A DNA stretch of 64,000 nucleotides, taken from positions 1 to 64,000 of the forward strand of contig NZ_BMTL01000043.1 in the NCBI RefSeq assembly GCF_014649655.1, in the 5' to 3' direction. A program made the position numbers and the translations under genes. The notes beneath the pieces were generated by a model, which worked only from the letters and a program-made list of their open reading frames with translations, did not search any database and was not told the origin of the DNA. Within the stretch, counting starts at the first letter, position 1; every line of letters starts with the position of its first letter. Shown here piece by piece: positions 8,031 to 16,864 of the stretch. The stretch is from Streptomyces humidus (GTDB lineage Bacteria > Actinomycetota > Actinomycetes > Streptomycetales > Streptomycetaceae).

Positions 8031-8588
8031 ATGACCGACAGGACAACGATCGCCGCGCTCGTCCAGCGCATCGAGGTACTCGAAGCCGAGGCCGACATCC
8101 GCAGGCTCCAGGCCCGCTACATGTTCCTGTGCGACACACCGTGCCCCGAGTTCGGTGTGCGGGACGACGCCCACCGTATCGACCTGATCATGGACCTCTA
8201 CTCCGAGGACGCGGTCTGGGAGGGCGTGGGCGAGTACTACGACGACCAGTTCGGCCGTGCCGAAGGAGCCCCCGCGATACGAAGTCACTTCGAGACGTTC
8301 TGGTCCCGGAAGCAGGATCCCGCGCTGCTCCTGAACGCGCACTACCTCACCTCCGAGCAGATCCACGTCGACGGGGACGAGGCCACCGGTCAGTGGATCC
8401 ACATGCAGCCCTGGCTCTTCTCGGACGGGAGATCCCTGCTGCGTTCGAGCCGGCTGAACAACGCCTTCCGCAAGGTGGACGGCGTCTGGAAGATCACGCG
8501 CACCCGTACGGAGAACGTCTTCGTCACGCCGTTGCCGCAGGACTTCGCCGAGAGCCGCCCCTCGGCCTCGGTGCTGATGCGCCCCTGA
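8031..8588 (+). CDS. iacI: NTF2/SnoaL-like protein, probable IacI
   Basis: This 185-aa protein has a SnoaL-like (NTF2) fold signature: an N-terminal helix with EVLEAEADIRRLQARYM, an acidic DLYSEDAVWEGVG segment, and a late strand region NNAFRKVDGVWKITRTR. Members act as small hydrolases, isomerases or dioxygenase-beta relatives. In iac clusters a small protein of this general class is called IacI. The start at 8031 follows AGGAG with ideal spacing, and the gene ends the iacG unit just before a convergent gene. Identity as IacI rests on context more than on diagnostic residues. Confidence 0.68.
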   Translation: MTDRTTIAALVQRIEVLEAEADIRRLQARYMFLCDTPCPEFGVRDDAHRIDLIMDLYSEDAVWEGVGEYYDDQFGRAEGAPAIRSHFETFWSRKQDPALLLNAHYLTSEQIHVDGDEATGQWIHMQPWLFSDGRSLLRSSRLNNAFRKVDGVWKITRTRTENVFVTPLPQDFAESRPSASVLMRP

Positions 8589-8612
8589 CGCGCACCGGCG
8601 TCGCAGGGGCGC
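8579..8612 (+). terminator. Candidate terminator after the iacI-like gene
   Basis: GCGCCCCTG (8579-8587) pairs perfectly with CAGGGGCGC (8604-8612) around a 16-base loop. It overlaps the stop codon and lies between convergent genes. The loop is large and no T-run follows, so confidence is moderate. Confidence 0.45.
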
Positions 8613-8617
8613 CGCGG

Positions 8618-9565
8618 TCAGCGCACGGACCGTGTCTGTGCGTCCAGGAACGCCTCGACCGGGTCGCCGCGCAGGGCCCAGGGCCACGCGGTGACCCTTC
8701 CCTCCAGCAGGGGAAAGACCTGCGCGGCCTCCCGTCTTCGCTCGGCCGTGACGAGCGCGTAGGCCAGCAGGTTGAGATCGGCCAGGGCTCGCGCATGCCG
8801 CAGGAAACCTGGCTGCGGCCACCTCTGCGCGACCTCGTCGAGGACGCCGGCCATCGACGGCTGGGACCAGAAGTCCCTGGCCATGAGCGCCTCGACGCCG
8901 CCTCTGGCCAGGACGCTCCGGTGCTGGTCGACGGCCGCCGTCAGTTCCACGGCGGCTGTCGGGGCGTCGGCCGCTGTGCGGGCCCGCACGACGTCGACGA
9001 ACTCCAGGACCTGCATGCGGGAACCTCCCTCCTCGGGTGAGAGATGGCCGAGCATCTGCAGATGCGCCTCACGGTGCTGCGGGTCCCGCGCGAGCACCTC
9101 GCGCCATATCGCCGGCATGCTGCGGCGGTCGCGCTCCAGACGCGATATGCCCAGAACGACGACCCAGGGATTCGGGTCCGTGGGACACAGATCCGCCGCC
9201 CGGTAGCAGTACCCGATGGCGACCCGCGCGTCCCGCATGCCTCCCGACCGGACTCCCCGGACCAGCTCCGCCCACGCGTACAGCAGCATCGCGTCCGCGC
9301 TGTCCGGTTCACGGGCGAGCCAGCCGTTCGGCGCACCGGAGTGGGCCGTGGCCTCGGCCAGCACCGCGAAACGGTGGGCGCGGCGGTCCCAGTCGTCGGC
9401 CCCGGTCCGCCGCAGCAGGTCGGCCATCCGCGCGACGTGCAGATCCGTCATGCCGATCCCCCCTGGCCGGGGCGCCTCGGACAGGGATTTCAGGATCCGC
9501 CCGAGATCGGCGTCGTCCAGCGCGTGCGAGAGGTGCGGCCTGCGACGGCCTGAGAAGAGGAACAT
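8618..9565 (-). CDS. TPR-like repeat protein of unknown function
   Basis: The 315-aa product is helical and Ala/Leu/Arg-rich, with repeated tetratricopeptide-like segments (for example DARVAIGYCYRAADLCPTDP and WREVLARDPQHREAHLQML). No signal peptide or catalytic motif is evident. It resembles uncharacterised streptomycete proteins annotated only by TPR similarity. It is monocistronic and convergent with the iacI-like gene. The start at 9565 has a weak ribosome-binding site; an internal Met about 38 residues on is an alternative. I see no clear link to the catabolic genes. Confidence 0.68.
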   Translation of the reverse strand: MFLFSGRRRPHLSHALDDADLGRILKSLSEAPRPGGIGMTDLHVARMADLLRRTGADDWDRRAHRFAVLAEATAHSGAPNGWLAREPDSADAMLLYAWAELVRGVRSGGMRDARVAIGYCYRAADLCPTDPNPWVVVLGISRLERDRRSMPAIWREVLARDPQHREAHLQMLGHLSPEEGGSRMQVLEFVDVVRARTAADAPTAAVELTAAVDQHRSVLARGGVEALMARDFWSQPSMAGVLDEVAQRWPQPGFLRHARALADLNLLAYALVTAERRREAAQVFPLLEGRVTAWPWALRGDPVEAFLDAQTRSVR

Positions 9566-9616
9566 GGTGGCGCAGAGTACGCGATCCTGAGCGGGCAGTC
9601 GCCGTCGGCCCGCATT

Positions 9617-10579
9617 TCAGGACCGGTCCGTGCCCGCCAGCGTGCGCCGGCGGAAGTCCCGGGGCGTCTCGCCGTAGGCCGACTTGAACACGCGGCTGAA
9701 GTGCCGGCCGTCGAGCAGTCCCCAGCGGGCGGCCACCATGCTGATCGGCTGTTCCACGGTCGTGGCGTTCGCCAGGTCACGGGCGCAGCGCTCCAGCCGG
9801 CGCACCCGGATCCAGCCGGCGACGGTCAGGCCCTGTGCGGCGAACAGCTTGAAGAGGTAGCGCCGTGAGATGCCGTGCGCCTCGGCGATCGAGTCCGGCG
9901 TCAGACCGGGATCGGACAGCCGGTTCTCGATGTAGGCCCGGATGCGGAGCATCATCGCGTCCTGGGGAGGAGGCGCCGCGGACCGGGCCAGATTCTCCGT
10001 GACCAGGGCGGTGACCAGGGACACCGCGCCGTCCATCAGGCTCCCGACGGCCGGGCCCGCACAGCCGCGGACCTGCTCGCTCAGCGATCGCAGGAACGGG
10101 CCGACGACAGCGGCGACACCCTCGTCCGCGCTGATCCTGCGCGCGGTGAGGTCACGGAGGGCCTCGGGCCGCACGGGCAGCATCGAGCGGGGGAACAGCA
10201 GCAGCACGGTGCGGAAGTCGGCGTCGTAGGTGAAGGAGTACGGGCGCGAGGTGTCACAGACCGCGATGTCTCCCGGGCCCAGGGTGCTGCACACCTCGTC
10301 CTGCTCGATCACACAGGTGCCCGCGGTCTGCAGGGCGACCTTGTAGTGGTCCCACTCGTGCTGGGCGATCGTCCGGGCGGTGCGGCGCACCCGCAGCGGT
10401 CCCGCGCTGATCGAGCTCAGGTGGATCAGCCCCAGATCCTCGTTGGCGGCCTGCCCGTGGAACGGAGTCCGCTCCATCGGCCGGGCCTCGAGGCCGACGA
10501 ACAGCTTGGACATCTCGTGGGCCCAGTGATCGGAGCGTTCCGCCTGGGCCACGGAGTCGGTGGTCACGATCGTTCGCAT
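9617..10579 (-). CDS. AraC-family regulator with cupin-like sensor domain (FeaR/NphR type)
   Basis: The 320-aa protein has an N-terminal AraC_binding_2-type domain (about residues 20-190; LSSISAGPLRVRRTARTI and LGPGDIAVCDTSRPY are typical) and a C-terminal pair of helix-turn-helix motifs, including DSIAEAHGISRRYLFKLFA and MVAARWGLLDGRHFSRVFK. E. coli FeaR, which controls amine oxidase and phenylacetaldehyde dehydrogenase, shares this architecture. Divergence from a permease and proximity to a copper amine oxidase fit the same role. Start ATG 10579 is chosen; ATG 10633 would add 18 residues that do not look family-like. Confidence 0.85.
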   Translation of the reverse strand: MRTIVTTDSVAQAERSDHWAHEMSKLFVGLEARPMERTPFHGQAANEDLGLIHLSSISAGPLRVRRTARTIAQHEWDHYKVALQTAGTCVIEQDEVCSTLGPGDIAVCDTSRPYSFTYDADFRTVLLLFPRSMLPVRPEALRDLTARRISADEGVAAVVGPFLRSLSEQVRGCAGPAVGSLMDGAVSLVTALVTENLARSAAPPPQDAMMLRIRAYIENRLSDPGLTPDSIAEAHGISRRYLFKLFAAQGLTVAGWIRVRRLERCARDLANATTVEQPISMVAARWGLLDGRHFSRVFKSAYGETPRDFRRRTLAGTDRS

Positions 10580-11018
10580 GGTGCGCTCCACCCGGTAGCG
10601 GTCTTTCGGCGCAACAGCCCGTGGCGGGCTCATTGCGGGCTTCCTGCATATTGCATTGCATATCGCCTGATGGAAAGGTGTGGGTACACGAGGAAGGCGA
10701 TTGCCCGCACTGCGCGCGAACCCCGTGCATGGAATGGCGGCAAGGGGTGCACACCACCGCACCCCCGGGTCACGGCACGGGCGCACAGTACTCCGTACCA
10801 GACGGGGCGACGCTTCCCGGCGGGTGTCCACCGGGGCCCAAGGCTCCTGTCCTCCGTTCCCGCCCGGTTCTGCCGCGGTCCCCACCCCCGCCGTCGACAG
10901 GACGGCACGGAAGGGGCTTTCCGCGGCGACCGAGGCCCGGTGGAGGCCACCGCGCCCGGCCCCGACGCCCGCGCAGGCGTCGCGCCCCGGCTTTCGCCGT
11001 ACTCTCCAGGGAGTCCCA
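10580..11018. other. Divergent intergenic region between AraC and permease genes
   Basis: I see no credible gene in these 439 bp. Next to the AraC gene is an A/T-rich island (10641-10663) with three direct TGCAT units. The remainder is a GC-rich leader upstream of the permease. The permease ribosome-binding site CCAGGGAG sits at 11006-11013. Confidence 0.55.
10645..10663. promoter_or_regulatory. TGCATAT direct repeats, candidate AraC operator
   Basis: TGCATAT (10645-10651), TGCAT (10652-10656) and TGCATAT (10657-10663) are arranged head to tail. AraC-family proteins usually bind directly repeated half-sites, and this is the only strongly A/T-rich stretch in the divergent gap. The link to the adjacent AraC gene is inferred. 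Confidence 0.4.
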
Positions 11019-12503
11019 GTGACCCAGCAGTCCTCAGACCCGGAACACCGCACCCACCTCCGGCAAGGAGCCGTGGGGGTGGCGGGCATCCTGTTCTTCG
11101 TCTTCTCCGCCCAGGCTCCGCTCACGGGGGTCGCCGGAACCCTCCCCGTACCGCTCGGCCTCGGCAACGCGGCCGGTGTACCCGCCGTCTACCTGGTGGT
11201 CGGCGTCATGATCGGCCTGTTCTCGGTCGGCTTCATCACCATGAGCCGGCACGTGACCGACGCGGGCGCCTTCTACGCGTACATCTCCCACGGGCTGGGC
11301 CGCCGGCTCGCCGTCGGCGCCTCCCAGGTCGCGGTGCTCTGCTACTGCGCCGTCCAGGCGGGCATGTACGGCCTGTACGGCGTCGTGGTCGAGGGCCTGG
11401 TCCAGCGGTACGCCTCGGTCGACCTGCCCTGGTGGCTCTGGGCAGTGGCGACCATCGTCCTCGTGCAGCTCCTCGGATCCCTGAACATCGAGTTCGGGGC
11501 GAAGCTCCTCGCCGTCCTGGTGGTCGCCGAGACCTCGCTGCTCCTGGTGTTCGCCGCCTACGAGCTGCTGTCCGGCGGCGGCCCCGAAGGGCTGGCCTTC
11601 ACCGCCTCGTTCTCGCCCACGGCCCTGTTCGCCGGAGCCCCGGGGGTCGCCGTGACCTTCGCGATCGCCTGCGTCCTCGGGTTCGAGTCCACCGCCATCT
11701 ACGCCAAGGAGGCCAAGGACCCCGCCCGCACCATCCCTCGCGCCACCTACCTCTCCGTCGCCGCGATCTCGGTCTTCTTCGCGTTCGTGTCGTGGATGTT
11801 CGTGAGCTTCTACGGGCCGTCCAAGGTGCAGGGCGTGGCGCTGGACGCGCTGCAGAGCGGCGACGCCACCGCGGTGGTCTTCGGCGCGGTCACGCAGACC
11901 CTGGGCGGCTGGGCCACCGACGTCATGCAGGTGCTGCTGGCGACCTCCCTGATCGCGGGAGTCCTGGCATTCCACAACGGCGTCAACCGCTACTTCCACT
12001 CCCTCGGCGCGGCCGGCGTGCTGCCCCGGTGGCTGTCGCGCACGAACCGCCAGGGCGCTCCCTACGCGGCCAGCTCGGTGCAGACCGTCATCGCCATCGC
12101 GATGGTGATCCCGTTCGCACTGGCCGGAGCGGACCCGGTACTCACCCTGCTGACCTGGGGCGGGGGCGTCGGAGTGCTCGCGCTGGTGCTGCTCTACCTG
12201 CTGACCTCGCTGTCCGTCATCGTGTTCTTCCGCAGGACCGGTCTCGACCGGAGGCGGTGGAACACGCTGATCGCGCCCCTGGCGTCCATCGTCCTGCTGC
12301 TGGGCGCCGCGACCCTGGCGCTGGAGAACTTCACCACGCTGATCTCCGCTTCCGCCACCACGGCGACGGTTCTCGAACTGACGGTGGTCGCCGTCTTCGT
12401 GGGAGGCATCGTCCTGGGGCATCTGAGGCCGGGCGTTGCCGGCACGAGCCCTGAACCCAGCCTCCGGGGCGGCGACGTCGAGGACGCACCGGCCCGGGTC
12501 TGA
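11019..12503 (+). CDS. APC-superfamily amino acid/amine permease
   Basis: This 494-aa integral membrane protein belongs to the amino acid-polyamine-organocation family, with about twelve hydrophobic segments. The first ends in the substrate/Na-site-type stretch AQAPLTGVAGTLP, and FGFES-like LGFESTAIYAKEAKDP follows later. GTG 11019 is chosen because CCAGGGAG precedes it at good spacing and residues upstream do not look membrane-like. It is divergent from the AraC gene and followed by a strong terminator. Context suggests uptake of an aromatic amine or amino acid feeding the amine oxidase. The substrate cannot be read from the sequence. Confidence 0.87.
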   Translation: MTQQSSDPEHRTHLRQGAVGVAGILFFVFSAQAPLTGVAGTLPVPLGLGNAAGVPAVYLVVGVMIGLFSVGFITMSRHVTDAGAFYAYISHGLGRRLAVGASQVAVLCYCAVQAGMYGLYGVVVEGLVQRYASVDLPWWLWAVATIVLVQLLGSLNIEFGAKLLAVLVVAETSLLLVFAAYELLSGGGPEGLAFTASFSPTALFAGAPGVAVTFAIACVLGFESTAIYAKEAKDPARTIPRATYLSVAAISVFFAFVSWMFVSFYGPSKVQGVALDALQSGDATAVVFGAVTQTLGGWATDVMQVLLATSLIAGVLAFHNGVNRYFHSLGAAGVLPRWLSRTNRQGAPYAASSVQTVIAIAMVIPFALAGADPVLTLLTWGGGVGVLALVLLYLLTSLSVIVFFRRTGLDRRRWNTLIAPLASIVLLLGAATLALENFTTLISASATTATVLELTVVAVFVGGIVLGHLRPGVAGTSPEPSLRGGDVEDAPARV

Positions 12504-12734
12504 CCGGCTCCGGCACGGCAGCTGCCCGGCGCGGACCGGCGTGAGACCGCACGGACTCCACGGGCGTGGTCCGGCCGCCGGGCGGCGCCCCCGAGATCCC
12601 CCGCGCCGCCCCGCGCCCCCAACGAACCCGGGCCGCCCCGCGCCCCCGGCGAACCCCGGTCGGCGTCCCCGCCGACGGCGGCGGCTCATCTCCCCGCGGC
12701 CGTCACAGCCCCGGCCCGCTACCCCTGCACAGCC

Positions 12735-12781
12735 CCTCCCGGGCGCCCGGCGCGACCCTCATGCGCCGGGCGCCCGGGAGG
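12735..12781 (+). terminator. Strong hairpin terminator after the permease gene
   Basis: Bases 12735-12753 and 12763-12781 form a perfect 19-bp GC-rich stem with a nine-base loop. There is no poly-T tail, which is common for streptomycete terminators. Confidence 0.7.
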
Positions 12782-12941
12782 TCCGCCACCTGACGCCACC
12801 TGGCTCACCTGACGCCACCTGGCGTCACCTGACTCCACCTGAAGCCGTCTGACGCCGCCCGATTCCCGGCGGCGCACCCGCCGCGGACCGCCATCGCGTG
12901 CACGGGTTGTCGCTTCCGGTGCACGGCGCCGGGCGTTTCGC

Positions 12942-12973
12942 CGGAAAGTCGCCGCAGACCTCTGGACTTTCCG
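12942..12973. promoter_or_regulatory. 9-bp inverted repeat upstream of the amine oxidase
   Basis: CGGAAAGTC (12942-12950) and GACTTTCCG (12965-12973) are exact inverted copies separated by 14 bp. Two half-sites with centres 23 bp apart could bind a dimeric regulator on the amine oxidase promoter. Confidence 0.45.
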
Positions 12974-12990
12974 CCCGCGCGGCGTTTTTG

Positions 12991-13006
12991 TTCTACGAAC
13001 GTAGAA
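12991..13006. promoter_or_regulatory. 16-bp palindrome, candidate TetR operator of the amine oxidase gene
   Basis: TTCTACG-AA-CGTAGAA is a perfect 7-bp inverted repeat 35 bp before the start codon. Size and symmetry suit a TetR-family dimer. A TetR gene lies at the end of the same short gene series (15509), so it is the natural candidate. Confidence 0.5.
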
Positions 13007-13041
13007 ATACCCGCCCTCCAGTACCTCTCCGGAGACGCCTC

Positions 13042-14982
13042 ATGACCGCCACGCCACACCCGCTCGACCAGCTGACCAGCGGCGAGATCGAGCAGATCCG
13101 CTCCGTGCTGGACGGCGCCGGAATGCTCCGGGAGACCTCGCGCTTCGTCTATGTGGGCCTCGACGAGCCCACGAGGGACGAGCTGCTCGCGTTCCGCGAC
13201 GGCACCCCGGCCGACCGCCGGGCGAGGGTGCTGCTCCACGACGTCGACGGTGCTCCGGGGCGGGACGTCACCGTGTCCCTCACCGGCCGGACCGTGATCG
13301 CCGAGCGGACACCGGACCCCGTCGTCGACGGTCAACTCCCCATCCTGGAAGAGGAGTTCGCGATCGTCGAGGAGGTGCTCGCGCAGGACGAGGAGTGGCT
13401 GGCCGCGCTGAAGGCACGCGACCTGGACGTGTCACAGGTACGCGTCGCCCCGCTGTCCGCCGGCGTCTACCCGGACGAGTACCCGGAGGAGTCCGGGCGC
13501 CGGATCCTGCGCGGACTGGCCTTCCTCCAGGAACACGACCGGGACCACGCCTGGGCGCACCCCATCGACGGCCTGGTCGGCTACGTCGACGTGCTCGACC
13601 GGACCGTTCACCGCGTCGTCGACCTCGGCCCCGTCCCCATCCCCGCCGGATCGGGGAACTTCAACGATCCGGCCGTCGCCGGCCCCGCCCGCACCACCCA
13701 GCGGCCCATCGAGATCACCCAGCCCGAAGGGCCCAGCTTCACCCTGGAAGGCAACCTCCTGACCTGGGAGAATTGGTCCCTGCGGATCGGCTTCGACACC
13801 CGCGAGGGCCTGGTCCTGCACCAGCTGGCCTTCCGGGACCGGGACCAGGGAAGGGAACGCCCGCTCCTGCACCGGGCGTCGATCGCCGAGATGGTCGTGC
13901 CCTACGCCGACCCCTCCCCGGTCCGCTCCTGGCAGAACTACTTCGACACCGGCGAGTACCTGATCGGCCGGGCGGCCAACGCCCTCCGGCTCGGCTGCGA
14001 CTGCCTCGGGGAGATCACCTACCTCGACGCGGTCATCGCCGACGAGTCGGGGCGCCCCAGGGTCCTGCCCAACGCGGTCTGTCTGCACGAGGAGGACTAC
14101 GGCATCCTCTGGAAGCACACCGACCTCTGGTCCGGCTCGAACGAGACCCGCCGTCAGCGCCGCATGGTGATCTCCTTCTTCACCACGATCGGCAACTACG
14201 ACTACGGCTTCTACTGGTACCTCTACCTCGACGGCACCATCGAGTTCGAGGCCAAGGCGACCGGCATCGTCTTCACCTCCGCCTATCCGGGCGGCGACTA
14301 CCCCTACGCCGCCGAGATCGCCCCCGGCCTCGGCGCCCCCTACCACCAGCACCTGTTCTGCGCCCGGCTGGACATGGCGCTCGACGGCCCGGCGAACCGG
14401 GTCGAGGAGGTCGACGCCGTCCGCGTCCCGATGGGGCCGGGCAATCCCCGCGGCAACGCCTTCACCTTCCGGCGCACCCCGCTGACCAGGGAGAGCGAGG
14501 CACAGCGCGACGCCGACACGGCCGTCGACCGGGTGTGGCACATCACCAACCCCACCTCGCTCAACGCGCTGGGCAAGCCGGTCGGCTACGCGCTCCACCC
14601 GGAGGGCAAGCCGACGCTGCTCGCCGACCCGGACTCCTCCGTCGCCGCCCGCGCCGCGTTCGCCACCCGGCACCTGTGGGTCACCGCCTACGACCCCGCC
14701 GAGCGCTACCCGGCCGGTGACTTCGTCAACCAGCACCCCGGCGGCGCGGGACTGCCCGCGTACGCGGCGGCCGACCGGGACCTCGACGGACAGCCGCTGG
14801 TCGTCTGGCACACCTTCGGCCTCACCCACGCCCCCCGCCCGGAGGACTGGCCGATCATGCCGGTCGACTACACCGGCTTCCAGCTCAAGCCGGCCGGATT
14901 CTTCGACCGCAACCCCACGCTCGACGTCCCCCCCGCCACGCCCGGCACGCACGGCTGCTGCGGCGCCGACGGCCATGCGTGA
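13042..14982 (+). CDS. Copper-containing primary amine oxidase
   Basis: The 646-aa enzyme is a TPQ/copper amine oxidase that converts primary amines to aldehydes with release of ammonia and H2O2. The cofactor precursor is Tyr near residue 386 in TIGNYDYGF (consensus T-x-x-N-Y-D/E). The copper ligands are the H-x-H pair near 435/437 (HQHLFC) and His near 596 (GLTHAPRPEDWP). Length is normal for the family and no signal peptide is seen, so it is probably cytoplasmic, like phenylethylamine, tyramine and histamine oxidases of Arthrobacter. With the aldehyde dehydrogenase at 24530 it could convert tryptamine to IAA. The start has GGAGA at 13031. It is coupled to the next gene by an 8-bp overlap. 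Confidence 0.93.
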   Translation: MTATPHPLDQLTSGEIEQIRSVLDGAGMLRETSRFVYVGLDEPTRDELLAFRDGTPADRRARVLLHDVDGAPGRDVTVSLTGRTVIAERTPDPVVDGQLPILEEEFAIVEEVLAQDEEWLAALKARDLDVSQVRVAPLSAGVYPDEYPEESGRRILRGLAFLQEHDRDHAWAHPIDGLVGYVDVLDRTVHRVVDLGPVPIPAGSGNFNDPAVAGPARTTQRPIEITQPEGPSFTLEGNLLTWENWSLRIGFDTREGLVLHQLAFRDRDQGRERPLLHRASIAEMVVPYADPSPVRSWQNYFDTGEYLIGRAANALRLGCDCLGEITYLDAVIADESGRPRVLPNAVCLHEEDYGILWKHTDLWSGSNETRRQRRMVISFFTTIGNYDYGFYWYLYLDGTIEFEAKATGIVFTSAYPGGDYPYAAEIAPGLGAPYHQHLFCARLDMALDGPANRVEEVDAVRVPMGPGNPRGNAFTFRRTPLTRESEAQRDADTAVDRVWHITNPTSLNALGKPVGYALHPEGKPTLLADPDSSVAARAAFATRHLWVTAYDPAERYPAGDFVNQHPGGAGLPAYAAADRDLDGQPLVVWHTFGLTHAPRPEDWPIMPVDYTGFQLKPAGFFDRNPTLDVPPATPGTHGCCGADGHA

Positions 14983-15475
14983 GCTGCTGTTGCCGATCGG
15001 CCTGGCGGGCGCCCTCCTCTGCCTGGCCGGTCACCTTCCCGGCCCGGTCCGGCACTGGGGACCGGCGTCGCTCGCGCTGGGCGGCATGGCGCTGATGGCC
15101 GCCGACGAGTCGCTGCCGGGAGCGTGCGCCGTCCTGGCCGCGTGTCTGTGGTGCCTCCTGCGGGCGGGCATCGACGGCGACGGCTGGAACGAGGCGATCG
15201 ACACGGCCGCGATGGCGTTGCTCATGGCGCTGATGACGACGGGCGCCGCCGCCGTCGGCGGAGCCCATGCGCACACGGCGGCCGGTGCGGCCGCCGGGCC
15301 GGCGGTGCTGACCCTGGTGGTCTGGGTGACCGCCCGCGCGGGCGGGTTCATGTTCGGGCAGCTCTCGGGCGTCCCCCGCGGCACGGCCTGCGCGCCGCCC
15401 GCCCGACGGGCACGGGTGTGCCGGGAGTCCGGGGCGGTCGTCATGATCGTGAGTATGGCGGCCGTGTTCGTCTGA
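14975..15475 (+). CDS. Small Met/His-containing membrane protein coupled to the amine oxidase
   Basis: This 166-aa protein begins inside the last codons of the amine oxidase gene (ATG 14975). It has about five hydrophobic segments, one of them Met-rich (IDTAAMALLMALMTTG) followed by GGAHAHTAAG. It recalls DUF5134-type actinobacterial membrane proteins, but I cannot confirm the family. Tight coupling to a copper enzyme and the Met/His-containing membrane segment make a copper-supply role conceivable. That is inference only. Confidence 0.62.
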   Translation: MRELLLPIGLAGALLCLAGHLPGPVRHWGPASLALGGMALMAADESLPGACAVLAACLWCLLRAGIDGDGWNEAIDTAAMALLMALMTTGAAAVGGAHAHTAAGAAAGPAVLTLVVWVTARAGGFMFGQLSGVPRGTACAPPARRARVCRESGAVVMIVSMAAVFV

Positions 15476-15508
15476 CACGGCCGGAAGACGGGAACGGAGA
15501 CCCAGGAG

Positions 15509-16096
15509 ATGCCGAAGATCGTCGATCACGATGCCCGCAGGCACCTGATCGTCCAGTCGGTCTGGTCGCTCATCGGCCGCCGCGGCCTCGCGGCGGTGAC
15601 CATGCGGGAACTGGCCGCGGAGGCGGGCTTCGCCAACGGGGGACTCGCCCCCTATTTCCGGGACAAGGACGAGATCCTGCTCGCCGCCTTCCAGTACGCG
15701 TGCGACGCGACCGAGCGCCGGCTGGAACGCACCGTCGAGGAGCCCCGCGGTCTCGCCGGCCTGCGCGGCCTCTGCCACGAGCTGGTGCCCCTGGACGAGA
15801 CACGGCTGCTGGAGGCACGGGTCGTCGTCGCGTTCTGGGACCGGGCCCTGTACGACCCGCGTCTGTCGTCCGTCCACGAGGCCACGACACGGCGGTGGCG
15901 GACGCTGATGCACACGTACCTCGCCCAGGCCAGGGCGGCCGGCGAGGTGACGGCCCCGGTCCGCGACGAGGACATCGTCGAGACCCTCTTCGCGGTGGTC
16001 ATGGGCTTCCAGGTCAGCGCCGTCCTCACACCCGAGGTCACCACCGCCGGAAGCCAGATCGCCATCATCGAGGGCCTTCTCGCGTCGTACGCCTGA
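15509..16096 (+). CDS. TetR-family transcriptional regulator
   Basis: The 195-aa protein has a classic N-terminal TetR helix-turn-helix (about residues 15-60: GLAAVTMRELAAEAGFANGG then LAPYFRDKDEILLAAF) and a helical ligand-binding C-terminal part resembling the BetI-type (TetR_C_6) group. AGGAG precedes the ATG. It follows the membrane protein by 33 bp, so it is probably co-transcribed with the amine oxidase. The palindrome at 12991-13006 is a likely operator. Confidence 0.88.
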   Translation: MPKIVDHDARRHLIVQSVWSLIGRRGLAAVTMRELAAEAGFANGGLAPYFRDKDEILLAAFQYACDATERRLERTVEEPRGLAGLRGLCHELVPLDETRLLEARVVVAFWDRALYDPRLSSVHEATTRRWRTLMHTYLAQARAAGEVTAPVRDEDIVETLFAVVMGFQVSAVLTPEVTTAGSQIAIIEGLLASYA

Positions 16097-16195
16097 GCGT
16101 GCACCGCATGGCGGATGTCCGTGCACCCGGCGCCGCGGCCCCGGCCCTCCCTGCGCCTAGCGTCGTTGCCACGACGTCCTTCGAAGCGAGGATCG

Positions 16196-16858
16196 ATGAC
16201 CGTCAACCCACCCATCTCCGAAGCCCCGGGAGGCGCGGCGCCGGCCGGGCACGTCTACGTCCTGGACGACGACGAGCAGCTGTGCCAGTCGCTGGCCTGG
16301 CTGCTCGAATCCGTGCACATCCGCACGGAGTGCTTCACGGACGCGGACTCCTTCCTGGCGGCGTTCGACCCGGACCGCAGCGCCTGCCTGGTCCTGGACG
16401 TACGCATGCCCCACATGGGCGGGTTCCAGGTCCAGGAGTTCCTCAAGGCCCGCGACGCCGTGCTCCCCGTCGTCTTCGTCTCCGCCCACGGCGACATCCG
16501 TATGTCGGTCCGCGCGCTGCAGCAAGGGGCGGTGGACTTCCTGGAGAAGCCCTACGACCCGCAGCACATGGTGGAGGCCGTCCAGAACGCGCTGGACCTG
16601 GCCCGTGAGCGGTACGCCGAGCGAGCCGACCGGCACGCGGTGCACTCACGACTCGCGCCGCTGAGCCCGCGGGAGCGGGAGATCCTGCGGCTCGTCATGG
16701 CGGGCCGGCCGAGCAAGTCGATCGCCAGGGAGCTGGCCATCAGCGTGAAGACGGTCGACGTCCACCGGGCCAGGATCAGGGAGAAGACCGGCGCCGAAAG
16801 CCTGGGCGCCCTGATCGGGGACATGCTGCGCTGTGGTCTCGGACAGTCGGAGGTGTGA
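16196..16858 (+). CDS. FixJ/NarL-type response regulator
   Basis: The 220-aa protein has an N-terminal receiver domain (about residues 18-135) with the acidic DDD triad, phospho-acceptor Asp in CLVLDVRMPHMGG and the conserved Lys in FLEKPYDP. A LuxR-type HTH follows (LSPREREILRLVMAGRPSKS and SVKTVDVHRARIREKTG). KP-YD and the domain spacing place it in the FixJ/TodT subgroup. ATG 16196 has GCGAGGA upstream. The sensor kinase gene follows after six bases and the iacA operon after that. A two-component system regulating iac genes is known in Paraburkholderia phytofirmans, which supports an IAA-responsive role. Confidence 0.9.
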   Translation: MTVNPPISEAPGGAAPAGHVYVLDDDEQLCQSLAWLLESVHIRTECFTDADSFLAAFDPDRSACLVLDVRMPHMGGFQVQEFLKARDAVLPVVFVSAHGDIRMSVRALQQGAVDFLEKPYDPQHMVEAVQNALDLARERYAERADRHAVHSRLAPLSPREREILRLVMAGRPSKSIARELAISVKTVDVHRARIREKTGAESLGALIGDMLRCGLGQSEV

Positions 16859-16864
16859 GGACGC

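Larger units (their letters stand above)
12504..13041. other. Intergenic region with terminator, repeats and operator-like palindromes
   Basis: These 538 bp hold no convincing gene. From left to right there are imperfect GC-rich repeats (12600-12660), a strong hairpin terminator (12735-12781), a tandem block around 12785-12850 in which CACCTGACGCCACCTGG occurs twice with shorter relatives, and two inverted repeats just upstream of the amine oxidase gene. The last 100 bases are noticeably more A/T-rich, as expected for its promoter. Confidence 0.6.
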
